From Pseudomonadales bacterium (GTDB taxonomy: Bacteria; Pseudomonadota; Gammaproteobacteria; Pseudomonadales; Pseudohongiellaceae): DNA of 54,799 nt. Of the stretch, positions 34,729 to 44,124 are shown piece after piece. The position numbers and the translations under genes are program-made. Within the stretch, counting starts at the first letter, position 1. Each line of letters starts with the position of its first letter. Location of the stretch: the NCBI GenBank assembly GCA_023268635.1, contig JALQUB010000003.1, positions 1 to 54,799 of the forward strand, read 5' to 3'. The notes beneath the pieces are model-generated. The model had not been told where the DNA came from. It worked only from the letters and a program-made list of their open reading frames with translations, and ran no database searches.

Positions 34729-35832
34729 ATGTTAACAGTCGAAGTAGAGTTGGGTGAGCGTAGTTATCCAATATTCATTGGAGCGGGCTTGCTGACAGAG
34801 TCTGAGCTCGCGGCGAAAGTCGGCGCGAGTGTCTTGCGGCCGGGTAAAGTAGTGATTGTCACGAATGAAGTCGTAGCCCCGCTTTATTTGGCGAAGCTTG
34901 AGTCGTTTTTCGCCGGACGTGATTGTGCCTCGATAATTCTACGTGATGGCGAAGAGCATAAGACGCTCGCAGCGGTCAGCGAAATCTATGAATTTTTATT
35001 GAGCAATAAATATGATCGTCATACCACCCTCGTTGCGCTCGGAGGCGGTGTCATAGGGGATATCACCGGCTTTGCTGCGGCGACGTATCTCCGCGGCATC
35101 GATTTTGCCCAAGTCCCCACTACATTGCTCGCGCAGGTTGATTCCTCCGTGGGAGGAAAAACTGGCGTTAACCATCCCCTCGGCAAGAATATGATCGGCG
35201 CGTTCTATCAGCCGCGCTGCGTCATCGCCGACACCGACGTGCTTAAGACGCTGCCCGAACGGGAGGTGAAAGCCGGTCTTGCCGAAGTGACGAAGTATGG
35301 CTTAATTCGAGATCGTGACTTCTTCGAGTGGCTGGCTTCCCACGCTGCTGCCCTGAACGACTGTGATCCTGATCTGATGGCGCAAGTGATTCAGACTTGC
35401 TGTCAGGTTAAGGCTGACGTCGTCGCAGAGGATGAGCGAGAGACGGGTGTGAGGGCGCTACTCAATCTCGGCCATACCTTCGGCCACGCGATCGAAACCG
35501 CCAGCGGTTATGGCACTTGGCTGCATGGCGAGACCGTCGCCATGGGTACGGTCATGGCAGCAGACCTCAGCGCCCGCATCGGTTGGTTGAGTCAACAGGA
35601 TGCCCAGTTTATCCGGCGAGTATTAGAGGAAAATTTCGGTATGCCCGTTGTTCCTCCTGCCGATATCACTACAGAGAGATACCTCGATCTGATGGCTTCG
35701 GATAAGAAAACCGAGGCCGGAAAGCTGCGATTTGTCTTGTTACGGGCGATCGGAGAGGGGGTAGTAGCGAGTGATATCGAACTCGATCAGCTGACCTCTA
35801 CCTTGGAGGCTGGCGATCGCCTATGTGAATAA
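34729..35832 (+). CDS. aroB: 3-dehydroquinate synthase AroB
   Basis: A 367-residue NAD- and zinc/cobalt-dependent enzyme, step 2 of the shikimate pathway. The NAD-binding region has GGGVIGDITGFAAATY, the substrate-binding RGIDFAQVPTTLLAQVDSSVGGK, the metal ligands in the region VKAGLAEVTKYG, and the His cluster LGHTFGHAIET. Family length is full. It forms an operon with aroK and probably damX. AroK and AroB together supply precursors of aromatic amino acids. Confidence 0.97.
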   Translation: MLTVEVELGERSYPIFIGAGLLTESELAAKVGASVLRPGKVVIVTNEVVAPLYLAKLESFFAGRDCASIILRDGEEHKTLAAVSEIYEFLLSNKYDRHTTLVALGGGVIGDITGFAAATYLRGIDFAQVPTTLLAQVDSSVGGKTGVNHPLGKNMIGAFYQPRCVIADTDVLKTLPEREVKAGLAEVTKYGLIRDRDFFEWLASHAAALNDCDPDLMAQVIQTCCQVKADVVAEDERETGVRALLNLGHTFGHAIETASGYGTWLHGETVAMGTVMAADLSARIGWLSQQDAQFIRRVLEENFGMPVVPPADITTERYLDLMASDKKTEAGKLRFVLLRAIGEGVVASDIELDQLTSTLEAGDRLCE

Positions 35833-35853
35833 TGTAAGACAGAGAGTGACGCC

Positions 35854-37923
35854 GTGATGGAATCATCGAATAGCTATATTACGCGTCTGGGGTTAAGCAA
35901 AGACCCATTCAATGACGCAAGCGATGCGTCCTATAGTGTCGCAATCGGAAGTCACGACCAGCTACTGTCTCGCATTGTAGATGATGCCTTTTACGGACGC
36001 CCCCTGATTGCCGTTACCGGCGAGAACGGCAGCGGCAAAACTTCGCTCATTAAGCGATTCGTCTCACAGTATGCCGGTGAGGCCGAATGCCTTGTCCTCA
36101 ATCCGAATGATTTCAGCAATCGCGATAATTTCCTCGATGTCATAGTTTCGAAGCTCAGCCCTGAAGCGGTCGACTATGCGGCAGACTCGCCCCTAATCAC
36201 CATCGCCGACTATGCCGGCTCGCTCGCAGATCAGGAACGTCTCCTGATTCTGATCGTAGATGATGCAGAGACCATCTCCCCAGCGTTTCTCGAGGTCATT
36301 TATGAGCTGGTAGATGAGGCTGATGAGGCTAGTTTGTGCTGCATCCTGGTTGGTGAGTCTTCACTCACTAATATTATCAATCGCGTCGATCCCGACGGTG
36401 GAATCGAGGACTTCACTTGGTTTGAGTTGCTTCCTCTGAACGATGACGAGATTCGTCCTTATATTCAGGCGAAACTCGTCATGGCCGGATTTTCCGCTGA
36501 ATTCCCGCTGGACTCAGCGGCAATTCAGGACATTTTCGAGGCTAGTGGCGGTATTCCCGCGGTCATTAATGGTGTGGCTCGAGAGGCATTAGAGCGAAGT
36601 CCCTCCCCTGCGGCGAGTGAACCAGAAGTGCATCTGCCAGAGGAACCAATGGAAGCTCAGGAGAGCGATGCAATGCCGGAGGTGCTGAGTGTCGAACTCG
36701 CTGCGCTTAGCGATGACGGCTTCGAAGAGTTGATTGAGCTAGTCGATAACAACGACGGTGACCAGTCACCCGAGGAACAGGAAGCGGCTAGGTTCGAGCA
36801 GGAGAGAGCACAAATATCGCCTACTGATCCTAATCACACTGAGGCAATCAGCACCGTGCTAGGCACGGAAGAGGAAAATCTGGATCTGTTCGACGCCCCT
36901 ATCGGTACGGAAGCGAGTGACGCAGATGACGAGTACGAGCATGACAGTGCTGATGAGCCTGAAGACGAAGACGACTTCGATCGCGATATCGATGGATGGC
37001 TAGAAGCCGACGAACAACCCCGTATCGGTGCAATGCCAATTAGCAGCGGTGAGGAGTTGGAATTCGATTTCGATGATGACGACGAGTCTCTAGACAGAGG
37101 AAGTGACAGTGCGCGGACACAGGGCCAACGCACAGAACGGCCAGACTATCTGGCTGCAGCGCGTGCTGCGATCGTTGCGCTTCCTGCACGGCTAGCAGCC
37201 GCACGCGTGTATTGGTTCGCTGCCGCGGGACTGGCATTGCTGGTTATAGCGGTGATGGTGTTTTGGCGCATTCCTGAAGAGCGCAGCAACGGGACAATCG
37301 AGCTCACGTTGCCATTGGCGAGTGAGCCCGAGCAGAGCGCCGCGGTGCCACAAAGACCGCTCGTGAGCAGAAATCAGGTCACAAGGCCGGCCGTAACAAA
37401 CCCCTTGCCTCAAGCACAACCGGTAGCTCCTACGCCGCCGGCCGTGGCTGCTGCTCAGCCTCTCGAACCGGAAGCCGCGCTCATCGCTGAGCCTGAACAA
37501 CCCACTACAACGACGCCGGAAGTAAAGCTTGAAACGGTAGAGGCAAGCCCGCCGAGCCGTCCATCGGTCGCCGCGTCGACCCCTGTCGCTGAAGAGCCGC
37601 CGGAAGTGCTTGCCGGTAACGCCTTCGAGCGCGAAATTATCGCTGCCCCCGGGCAAAGTTATACCGTCCAAATTCTCGCTGCGGGGTCGGAGGCAAATGT
37701 GCAGGAGTTCGTGTCGCGTAATGCCTCGGGACTACGACAGACCTTAGGCTATTATCGATCTACCCGTGCGGGACGCCCCTGGTTCGTAGTCTCCTACGGT
37801 GTGTTCGCCAATCGAGCTGATGCACAGGCAACGCTCCGCAGATTGCCGGAAGCCCTCAGTCAGGCAGGGCCGTGGGTTCGTCAATTGAGCGGAGTTCAGG
37901 CGGAAATCAGGCAAGCGCGCTAG
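35854..37923 (+). CDS. damX: DamX-like SPOR/AAA division protein
   Basis: A 689-residue protein. The N-terminal ExeA/GspA-like AAA domain (1-250) has Walker A TGENGSGKTS and Walker B-like LILIVDDAE. A highly acidic linker (250-440) rich in Asp and Glu follows, then one transmembrane helix (about 450-470) and a Pro/Ala/Glu-rich segment. The C-terminal SPOR domain (about 605-685, YTVQILAAGSEANVQEF) ends the protein. DamX localises to the septum in E. coli and binds peptidoglycan. The start is a GTG at 35854; an ATG one codon on is equally possible. The aroB-damX order is conserved. Confidence 0.88.
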   Translation: MMESSNSYITRLGLSKDPFNDASDASYSVAIGSHDQLLSRIVDDAFYGRPLIAVTGENGSGKTSLIKRFVSQYAGEAECLVLNPNDFSNRDNFLDVIVSKLSPEAVDYAADSPLITIADYAGSLADQERLLILIVDDAETISPAFLEVIYELVDEADEASLCCILVGESSLTNIINRVDPDGGIEDFTWFELLPLNDDEIRPYIQAKLVMAGFSAEFPLDSAAIQDIFEASGGIPAVINGVAREALERSPSPAASEPEVHLPEEPMEAQESDAMPEVLSVELAALSDDGFEELIELVDNNDGDQSPEEQEAARFEQERAQISPTDPNHTEAISTVLGTEEENLDLFDAPIGTEASDADDEYEHDSADEPEDEDDFDRDIDGWLEADEQPRIGAMPISSGEELEFDFDDDDESLDRGSDSARTQGQRTERPDYLAAARAAIVALPARLAAARVYWFAAAGLALLVIAVMVFWRIPEERSNGTIELTLPLASEPEQSAAVPQRPLVSRNQVTRPAVTNPLPQAQPVAPTPPAVAAAQPLEPEAALIAEPEQPTTTTPEVKLETVEASPPSRPSVAASTPVAEEPPEVLAGNAFEREIIAAPGQSYTVQILAAGSEANVQEFVSRNASGLRQTLGYYRSTRAGRPWFVVSYGVFANRADAQATLRRLPEALSQAGPWVRQLSGVQAEIRQAR

Positions 37924-37939
37924 CATTACTCGTCATTCG

Positions 37940-37968
37940 TTGGTTCGGTCTGCCGGCTCGTGTAGAAT
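37940..37968 (+). promoter_or_regulatory. Sigma-70 promoter of hemE
   Basis: TTGGTT at 37940-37945 and TAGAAT at 37963-37968 with the optimal 17-base spacer. Transcription would start near 37975, about 28 bases before the hemE ATG, which has GAGGT upstream. Confidence 0.6.
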
Positions 37969-38002
37969 TGGCGGCCTTTAAAACTACCTGCGACCGAGGT
38001 CA

Positions 38003-39097
38003 ATGCACGTGACTGAGTCATCCACTCAATTTGCTCCCCTTAAAAACGATCGATTCCTCCGTGCGCTGATGCGCCAACCCGTCGACCGAACTCCGGTTTG
38101 GATGATGCGCCAAGCGGGACGCTATCTGCCTGAGTACCGCGCAACCCGCGCGCAGGCGGGTGATTTTATGAGTCTGTGTAAAAATCCGGAACTCGCCTGC
38201 GAAGTTACGCTGCAACCACTGCGACGTTACGACTTCGACGCGGCGATCTTGTTTTCCGACATCCTGACCATCCCTGATGCGATGGGACAGGGGCTGTATT
38301 TCTCTACAGGTGAAGGGCCCAAGTTCAAGAAAGTCATCCAGACACCGGCAGACGTCGAGGCACTCCCCGATGTGTCGATGGCGAGTGAGCTGTCCTATGT
38401 GACTGATGCGGTGTCGGTTATTCGTCGAGAGCTCAATGGCTCGGTACCGCTCATTGGCTTCTCCGGTAGCCCCTGGACGCTAGCGACTTATATGATCGAA
38501 GGTGGTGGCAGTAAGGATTTTCGACGTGCGAAGGAGTTCCTCTACAACCATCCCGAGGCGATGCACTTGCTGCTCGATAAACTCGCTGATGCGGTCATCG
38601 ATTACCTCAATGCGCAAATCGCTGCAGGCGCTCAGGCGGTGCAGATTTTCGACACCTGGGGTGGCGTGTTGACTCCGACGGCGTACCGAGATTTTTCGCT
38701 CGCCTATATGCAGAAAATCGTAAAGGGCCTCACTCGAGTGAGCGAAGGTCGCGAAGTTCCAGTCATTCTCTTCACAAAGAATGGTGGCCAGTGGCTTGAA
38801 TCGATCGCCGCCAGCGGATGTGATGCGGTGGGTTTGGATTGGACTACGGATATTGCAAATGCGCGTGAGCGCGTTGGATCTCAAGTGGCCCTGCAAGGGA
38901 ATATGGATCCGACTATGCTGTATGCAGCGCCGGCGGCTATTCGAGCGGAAGTGGCTTCCATTTTGGCAGGTTTTGGCAAGCATAATGGGCACGTATTCAA
39001 TCTCGGACATGGCATTACGCCCGAGGTAAACCCTGACAATGTCGCGGTATTCGTTGAGTCGGTGCATGAGCTTTCAGCCGCTTATCATCAAGAATAG
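38003..39097 (+). CDS. hemE: Uroporphyrinogen decarboxylase HemE
   Basis: A 364-residue homodimeric TIM-barrel enzyme that converts uroporphyrinogen III to coproporphyrinogen III in haem synthesis. Family signatures are the N-terminal [20 protein letters not shown], the [18 protein letters not shown] active-site loop and [10 protein letters not shown] near the C-terminus. The essential Asp (in [11 protein letters not shown]) and the conserved Tyr (TYMIEGG) are present. The stop falls about 30 bases inside the folK start region, so the two overlap. Confidence 0.97.
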   Translation: MHVTESSTQFAPLKNDRFLRALMRQPVDRTPVWMMRQAGRYLPEYRATRAQAGDFMSLCKNPELACEVTLQPLRRYDFDAAILFSDILTIPDAMGQGLYFSTGEGPKFKKVIQTPADVEALPDVSMASELSYVTDAVSVIRRELNGSVPLIGFSGSPWTLATYMIEGGGSKDFRRAKEFLYNHPEAMHLLLDKLADAVIDYLNAQIAAGAQAVQIFDTWGGVLTPTAYRDFSLAYMQKIVKGLTRVSEGREVPVILFTKNGGQWLESIAASGCDAVGLDWTTDIANARERVGSQVALQGNMDPTMLYAAPAAIRAEVASILAGFGKHNGHVFNLGHGITPEVNPDNVAVFVESVHELSAAYHQE

Positions 39098-39599
39098 CGA
39101 CACTCTTGCGGCGGTCGCGCTGGGATCAAATCTCGCATACGGGGGTAAAACTCCCGGGGAATTGGTGGTAGCAGCGGCCGAACGCCTGCAATCCTTATCT
39201 CTGAGTCCGATACGAGTATCTCGTCTTTATACGACTCCCGCGGTCGACATGGAGGAGGGTGCCCCGGATTTCTGTAACGCGGTAGCGCTTATTGAGCCGC
39301 CTGCGTCGATGACAGCCGAGCAGCTTTTGGAGCGCCTGTTAACAGTCGAGGGCGAGTTTGGCCGGCATCGTCCTAAGCGCGACTCGACCGCGCTGTATGT
39401 CCCGCGAACACTGGATCTTGACCTTATCTATTGTCGAGGAGAGGTCTGCAACACCCCTTTCCTGCAGTTGCCACATCCGCGCGCGATGCAGCGCCTTTTC
39501 GTCCTGCAGCCCCTTGCTGAACTCTGGCCGAGTTTGCTGCTGTCCGCGCAGGGAATCAGTGTCTCGGAGCAGGCGCGTAAGCTGCAAGGGCAGGGTTAA
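39066..39599 (+). CDS. folK: 6-hydroxymethyl-dihydropterin pyrophosphokinase FolK
   Basis: A 177-residue FolK that attaches pyrophosphate to the pterin precursor of folate. The motif VALGSNL near the N-terminus, FGRHRPK, the magnesium-binding [13 protein letters not shown] and the C-terminal [19 protein letters not shown] are all present. I chose the ATG at 39066. It lies inside the end of hemE (32-base overlap) and has no clear ribosome site; the ORF's first start, 39039, would overlap more. In pseudomonads folK follows pcnB and precedes panB; that context is absent. Confidence 0.9.
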   Translation: MSFQPLIIKNSDTLAAVALGSNLAYGGKTPGELVVAAAERLQSLSLSPIRVSRLYTTPAVDMEEGAPDFCNAVALIEPPASMTAEQLLERLLTVEGEFGRHRPKRDSTALYVPRTLDLDLIYCRGEVCNTPFLQLPHPRAMQRLFVLQPLAELWPSLLLSAQGISVSEQARKLQGQG

Positions 39600-39659
39600 T
39601 CGCCTTTTTATTGCCCGAATTGAGTAAACATTTGTCGCAACAGGCATACTTACTTGGGT

Positions 39660-39687
39660 TTGGAAACCACGACAGTGGTGCTATTAT
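39660..39687 (+). promoter_or_regulatory. Promoter with embedded palindrome before the mini-receptor gene
   Basis: TTGGAA (39660-39665) and TATTAT (39682-39687) with a 16-base spacer. The palindrome ACCAC-gaca-GTGGT (39666-39679) lies entirely between them. A repressor bound there would block RNA polymerase. The pairing is seen; the regulator is unknown. Confidence 0.45.
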
Positions 39688-39719
39688 CTTTTACGTACCA
39701 ATAGCTGTAAGGCATTCGT

Positions 39720-40724
39720 GTGAAATCCACTAATCAGCAATCAGTCTGGAAAGGAGTCGCCAACGAGGCGATGGCTCAGCCATCGATCCTGTCGAAGGCT
39801 GCGGCGGGCGTTTGTCTGATGTCGGGATTCTTAGTTGCCGGGCCAGTGTTGGGGCAAGGTGCTGACCAAGCTGCGGCGTTGCTCAATGGCCTCAATGCGA
39901 CGAACGAACGAGGCTTTGTGAACAGCGCCAGTTTCAATGTGGCATCGGTGTCTGTTTTGAATGGTGCCGTTCCCGCGTTGAGTATTACTCGCAACGTCGG
40001 AGAGACTGGTTTCGAAGGCGCACTGGTTGAGGATGCCCTCAACTTTACTCTTGGGGTTAATGTAGAGCCCGTCGAGGGTCTCAATATCAGCGCCGATGCG
40101 TGGTCATTGCAGGTGAATGATTCCCCAGCGAAGGCGAGCCTAGGTCAAGACTGGCAGCCTAGTTTTTCGAATCTCTATATTTCAGACTCTTCACTGAGCG
40201 AGTTTAATTTCGACAATGGCGTAGTTGGTTCACAACTCGAGACAAACGGCTTCGGTGTCAGCGCATCCTATGCGTGGGATACAAATCGCTTCGGTCAGTT
40301 TACGCTGAAGACCACATCCTCCTATGTACAGGATTTCGAAAATCGCGGGGGTTTGCTCGAGCTGAGTAGCAATGAGCTGGGAGCCATCAATGATCGCTTA
40401 GTTGCCCCTGAGTTGCAGAGCAGCATGATGCTGTCTTGGCAGTTCGGCAATCATACGGCGAGCGCGATCACAAATTACTTCGATTCATCGAAGGATATAA
40501 GCGAACTCGATATCGATGAAATTAACGACCTAGTGGATAACATCACTACCTTCGACCTGCAGTATGGATATAGCGTGAAGACGGGCGCTAAAGATAGGGC
40601 AGTAATCTCGTTCGGAATTCGCAATCTCTTCGATGAGAAGACCGCACAGATTCTCAATTCAAAGACACGTCTCGTTGATCAAAATGGTCGAGTCGCTTAC
40701 GGGTCGATCAAGTATCAATTCTAG
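39720..40724 (+). CDS. Mini TonB-dependent-receptor-like outer-membrane protein (plug absent)
   Basis: A 334-residue protein with a signal peptide (about residues 20-47, ending VLGQG). The rest resembles only the last third of a TonB-dependent receptor barrel. Familiar fragments are FTLGVNVEPVEGLNISADAW, SMMLSWQFG, TFDLQYGYSV, GIRNLFDE and a C-terminal SIKYQF ending in Phe, as outer-membrane proteins need for Bam recognition. No TonB box or plug domain is present. It may be a degraded receptor that kept its export signal, or a small porin-like barrel. Start GTG with AAGG 7 bases upstream. Overlaps comF by 17 bases at its end. Confidence 0.68.
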   Translation: MKSTNQQSVWKGVANEAMAQPSILSKAAAGVCLMSGFLVAGPVLGQGADQAAALLNGLNATNERGFVNSASFNVASVSVLNGAVPALSITRNVGETGFEGALVEDALNFTLGVNVEPVEGLNISADAWSLQVNDSPAKASLGQDWQPSFSNLYISDSSLSEFNFDNGVVGSQLETNGFGVSASYAWDTNRFGQFTLKTTSSYVQDFENRGGLLELSSNELGAINDRLVAPELQSSMMLSWQFGNHTASAITNYFDSSKDISELDIDEINDLVDNITTFDLQYGYSVKTGAKDRAVISFGIRNLFDEKTAQILNSKTRLVDQNGRVAYGSIKYQF

Positions 40725-41499
40725 CGTGCTCTATTCCTGCTCGCGCCAGGCACCACACTTCTATCCTAGCCACCCCCGCCGCGCGTAAATTTTTTGAAAT
40801 TTCAGACACCGTTGCACCCGTGGTGACCACATCATCGACCAGGATGATACGGGGCTGCGCAGCGAGTAGCTGAGCTTTTTTCAAGATAAAAGCACCGACT
40901 AAGTTTTTCCTTCGCTCGACGGCGTCCTTCATCTCAGTTTGTGGTGTCGTATTTTTTTGCCGAATAACGAGATGACTCAGATTGGCAAAGCCTGTACGCC
41001 GACTTAGCTTCTTGGCAATTTCTCCTGCCTGATTGAATCCTCTCTTCAGCAATCTCCTAGGGTGTAATGGCACGGCAATAATGGCGCCTCCTTTTCTTCG
41101 TGATGAAGTCGAAGCATTTAATTGCACAGCTAATTGCTCGCTTAAGGCCGCTCCGATATCCATGCGCTCATTAAATTTGAAATCACTGATTAGCCGATCT
41201 ATGGGTGGCAGATAGGCAAATGCGCCACGACAAACATCGAAAGGAGGCGGAGAGTCTTGGCAGCGCTGGCACTGACTAAAACCAAAGGGCAAATCCGTCC
41301 CTAGACTGACTCCGCAGCGTGCACAGGGACTAGAGACCTCGGGTAAGTATTTTAGGCAGTGGCTGCACAGGGCGATCGAGGTGTCGGAATCCAGCCCGCA
41401 ACAGCAACATAATCCGGAGAGAGATTTGTTTAAAAACTGCAATGGCGACGAGTGTAACAATCGATTTAGAAATGAAGACAATAAACTCTCGACTAGCAA
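40708..41499 (-). CDS. comF: ComF/GntX-family phosphoribosyltransferase-like protein
   Basis: A 263-residue protein with an N-terminal zinc region (CCCCGLDSD...CSHC and CARC...CQRC) and a C-terminal type I phosphoribosyltransferase domain with the PRPP loop RIILVDDVVTTGATV. In naturally competent bacteria ComF helps take up DNA; in E. coli the GntX relative has other roles. The catalytic PRPP loop appears intact. It converges with the mini-receptor gene, with a 17-base overlap of coding ends. No com neighbours are present. Confidence 0.88.
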   Translation of the reverse strand: MLVESLLSSFLNRLLHSSPLQFLNKSLSGLCCCCGLDSDTSIALCSHCLKYLPEVSSPCARCGVSLGTDLPFGFSQCQRCQDSPPPFDVCRGAFAYLPPIDRLISDFKFNERMDIGAALSEQLAVQLNASTSSRRKGGAIIAVPLHPRRLLKRGFNQAGEIAKKLSRRTGFANLSHLVIRQKNTTPQTEMKDAVERRKNLVGAFILKKAQLLAAQPRIILVDDVVTTGATVSEISKNLRAAGVARIEVWCLARAGIEHARIDT

Positions 41500-41630
41500 C
41501 TAGGATGAATTTATTTATAGGTGTTAACCCCTTTCGCCGCAAACAATCGTGGCATGGAAGCGAGTGACGTCTTCCCCTATACTCTAAAACCTTCACATTC
41601 AATGCTGATCAGTTTCTGGGGGGAACATGC

Positions 41631-43430
41631 ATGCCAAGCTATAGAGCACCGATCCAAGATATAAACTTCTTACTCAACAAAGTTTTTGACGCTGATTCAC
41701 TGTTCGCATCCATGCCTGCTACCGAGGACGTGAACGCGGAATTGACTTCGGCCATTTTGGAAGAAGCGGGCAAAATAGCAGAGGGCTTGTTGGCGCCCAT
41801 CAATCAATCGGGCGATCAACAATCTTGTCAATTTCGCGATGGTTCGGTGATTACTCCTGATGGCTTTAAAGAGGCTTATGCAGCCTATGCCGCTGGCGGT
41901 TGGGCGGGGCTCACCGGCGATGTGACCTACGGTGGACAAGGAATGCCGAAGACTTTGTCGGCACTCATCGAAGAGATGAGTTTCGCCGCTAATTCTTCCT
42001 TCGCGCTCTTCATGATTCTGACGACCGGCGCGACACTCACGCTGAGTCAACACGGAAGCGACGAGCTCAAGAAACGTTATCTCCCCAAGATGTATGAAGG
42101 CACTTGGACTGGAACGATGTGTCTGACTGAACCCCATGCTGGTACCGATCTTGGCATGATAAAAACTCGTGCGGTTCCCAATGAAGATGGCAGCTACCAA
42201 CTGACCGGAACAAAAATCTTCATCACGGCGGGCGAGCATGATTTGGCCGAAAATATTATCCACTTGGTGCTCGCCAAACTCCCCGATGCGCCCGCAGGTC
42301 CGCGAGGAATCTCTTTGTTCTTAGTGCCGAAAATAATGGTAGATGAGAGCAGTGAATTAACCGGCGAACGCAACGGTGTTCGCTGTGGTTCCATCGAACA
42401 CAAAATGGGGATTAAGGCCTCGCCGACTTGCGTGATGAACTTCGATAATGCGAAAGGCTATCTAGTTGGCGAGCTCAACCATGGCTTGTCGCATATGTTC
42501 ACCATGATGAACTATGAGCGTTTGTCGATGGGGTTGCAGGGCAATGGCCTCGCCGATAGCGCCTATCAGATCGCGTCAGAATACGCGAAAGAGCGAGTAC
42601 AAGGTCGAGCGCCGACAGGGGCGGAACAGCCAGAAGCGATGGCGGATCCATTGCTCGTACATCCGGACGTGCGACGATTATTGCTCACGGTACGAGCGAA
42701 TGTATTGGCGGGTCGATCACTCTCGATATTCGCCGCGCTGCAACTCGATGTTTCCCGTTTCCATCCCGATGCGGAGGTTCGTGAGCGAGCAGAAAAACTC
42801 ATCTCATTGCTCATTCCGGTGCAGAAAGCCTATTGCACGGATCGAGGTTTCGAGTCTTGCGTCATGGCGCAGCAGGTGCTTGGCGGACACGGCTACGTCG
42901 CTGAATGGGGTCTCGAACAAAACGTACGAGACGCGCGAATCGCGCAGATTTATGAAGGAGCGAACGGCGTTCAGGCTTTGGATCTAATGGGGCGTAAAAC
43001 CGTTCGTGCTAAGGGCGAGTTGCTCGCCTTGTTGTCGGAAGAGATGGATGGGTTTGTGGCTCAGCAGGATGGCGTGGCCGCGATGCAACCGTACCTTGAT
43101 GCATTGCTAAGCTGCCGTTCCGCACTGTCTCGAGCAACTGACTTTATCATAGACAGATCGGCTAGCAGCCCTGCCGAAATCGGTGCGGCATCATATGCCT
43201 ATATGGAGCTGATGGGCCTTACCCTTTACTGCTATATGTGGCTGCGCATGTTGGCTACAGCGCACGGAGAATTATCTGGTGATGGCGCGGAAAATCGAGA
43301 CTACCTCGATTCTCTCGTGAAAGTGGGTGAGTTTTTCCTCGCGCGCCAAGTGCCAAAAGCACAGTCTCTGCTCGCTGAAATTGAGGCAGGATCGGAAACT
43401 TTAATGGCGCTCAGGGCTGATCAATTTTAA
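41631..43430 (+). CDS. Acyl-CoA dehydrogenase (long, C-terminal extended form)
   Basis: A 599-residue FAD enzyme that oxidises acyl-CoA to enoyl-CoA. The FAD/acyl signature MCLTEPHAGTDLGMIKT is followed by KIFITAGEHDLAENI. The helical C-terminal half has QVLGGHGYVAEWGLEQNVRDARI and the catalytic-base segment IYEGANGVQALDLMGRK. The about 120-residue tail is a further C-terminal domain seen in the long 590-600 residue acyl-CoA dehydrogenases, which include DmdC-like and FadE-like proteins. The substrate cannot be told from sequence. It stands alone, divergent from comF. Confidence 0.9.
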   Translation: MPSYRAPIQDINFLLNKVFDADSLFASMPATEDVNAELTSAILEEAGKIAEGLLAPINQSGDQQSCQFRDGSVITPDGFKEAYAAYAAGGWAGLTGDVTYGGQGMPKTLSALIEEMSFAANSSFALFMILTTGATLTLSQHGSDELKKRYLPKMYEGTWTGTMCLTEPHAGTDLGMIKTRAVPNEDGSYQLTGTKIFITAGEHDLAENIIHLVLAKLPDAPAGPRGISLFLVPKIMVDESSELTGERNGVRCGSIEHKMGIKASPTCVMNFDNAKGYLVGELNHGLSHMFTMMNYERLSMGLQGNGLADSAYQIASEYAKERVQGRAPTGAEQPEAMADPLLVHPDVRRLLLTVRANVLAGRSLSIFAALQLDVSRFHPDAEVRERAEKLISLLIPVQKAYCTDRGFESCVMAQQVLGGHGYVAEWGLEQNVRDARIAQIYEGANGVQALDLMGRKTVRAKGELLALLSEEMDGFVAQQDGVAAMQPYLDALLSCRSALSRATDFIIDRSASSPAEIGAASYAYMELMGLTLYCYMWLRMLATAHGELSGDGAENRDYLDSLVKVGEFFLARQVPKAQSLLAEIEAGSETLMALRADQF

Positions 43431-43455
43431 TCGATTCTGTGCTGATTGGTCGAAA

Positions 43456-43776
43456 TTAAGAATTTGGGCCCGGAAGCAAGAGAGAGAAACCCGTGGCGAT
43501 TAGGATAATGACGGCCAGTATGATTGCGACGCGAAACTGCTGGAAGAAAGCAGTCAGTCGTTGTGGCGTTCTGAGATGACGAGACTGCACGCCGTGGGTG
43601 GGGGCGTCTGAGATATCATCATCGATGTCAGGAAGCTGCAATAATTTATCGAGTAGCCTCGGCGGCGCAGTGACGGAATTCAATAAACCTTCTATTCCAC
43701 TATCCAGCTCTCGAGTCTCGTGATGCTTTATAGATAGTTCGTTATGAATGGAATTCTGTCCGGAATGTTGATTCAT
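43456..43776 (-). CDS. Small tail-anchored membrane protein, possible anti-sigma factor
   Basis: A 106-residue protein with a hydrophilic N-terminal part, a helix-forming stretch (LNSVTAPPRLLDKLLQLPD) and one transmembrane helix near the C-terminus (RVAIILAVIILIATGFSLLL). The periplasmic tail is only a few residues. It is on the same strand as, and downstream of, the ECF sigma factor gene. Membrane-bound anti-sigma factors of some ECF families have a similar short helical segment before the membrane, so an anti-sigma role is a guess. No conserved zinc motif is seen, and a 348-base gap separates the two genes. Confidence 0.45.
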   Translation of the reverse strand: MNQHSGQNSIHNELSIKHHETRELDSGIEGLLNSVTAPPRLLDKLLQLPDIDDDISDAPTHGVQSRHLRTPQRLTAFFQQFRVAIILAVIILIATGFSLLLPGPNS

Positions 43777-44124
43777 TGCTTAGCACTCAAAAGTGACTGT
43801 TCGTTGTGGCTTAGGAGAGATGAGAGGTTTGCGAAGTATTTTCTTTCAAACTTTTTTTGGTTGTCAGATAAGAAAGTTAATTATCCGCACCAGCTAACGA
43901 CTGAATCGAGTCGAGTAAAGTCGCAAAAGTCCCCTTATTTGTAGTCTTTTAGAGTGTAGCGTATTGGAGAGGGTTTGTTAGAAACAGGCGTGTATCATTT
44001 TGTTTCTATTTCCGCAATTGATAAATCTTTGCGCTAGAACAACTAAGGAATGGTGAGTCGAATTTCTATTTCCCCGCCTAATCACCGAGAAGTCCCACGT
44101 TGTATTTAGGCTGCGTAGACTCGT
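43777..44124 (-). other. 348-base gap between ECF sigma factor and membrane protein gene, with 60-base spaced direct repeats
   Basis: No coding sequence is visible. TTTCTATTTCC occurs at 44003-44013 and again at 44063-44073, exactly 60 bases apart. On the transcribed strand the repeat reads GGAAATAGAAA, and its GGAAAT resembles the -35 element of many ECF promoters. Matching -10 elements are not obvious. Confidence 0.5.

Noticed and set aside
38480-39067. A 195-codon minus-strand frame
   Set aside because: Antisense to hemE, with no motif and no ribosome site.
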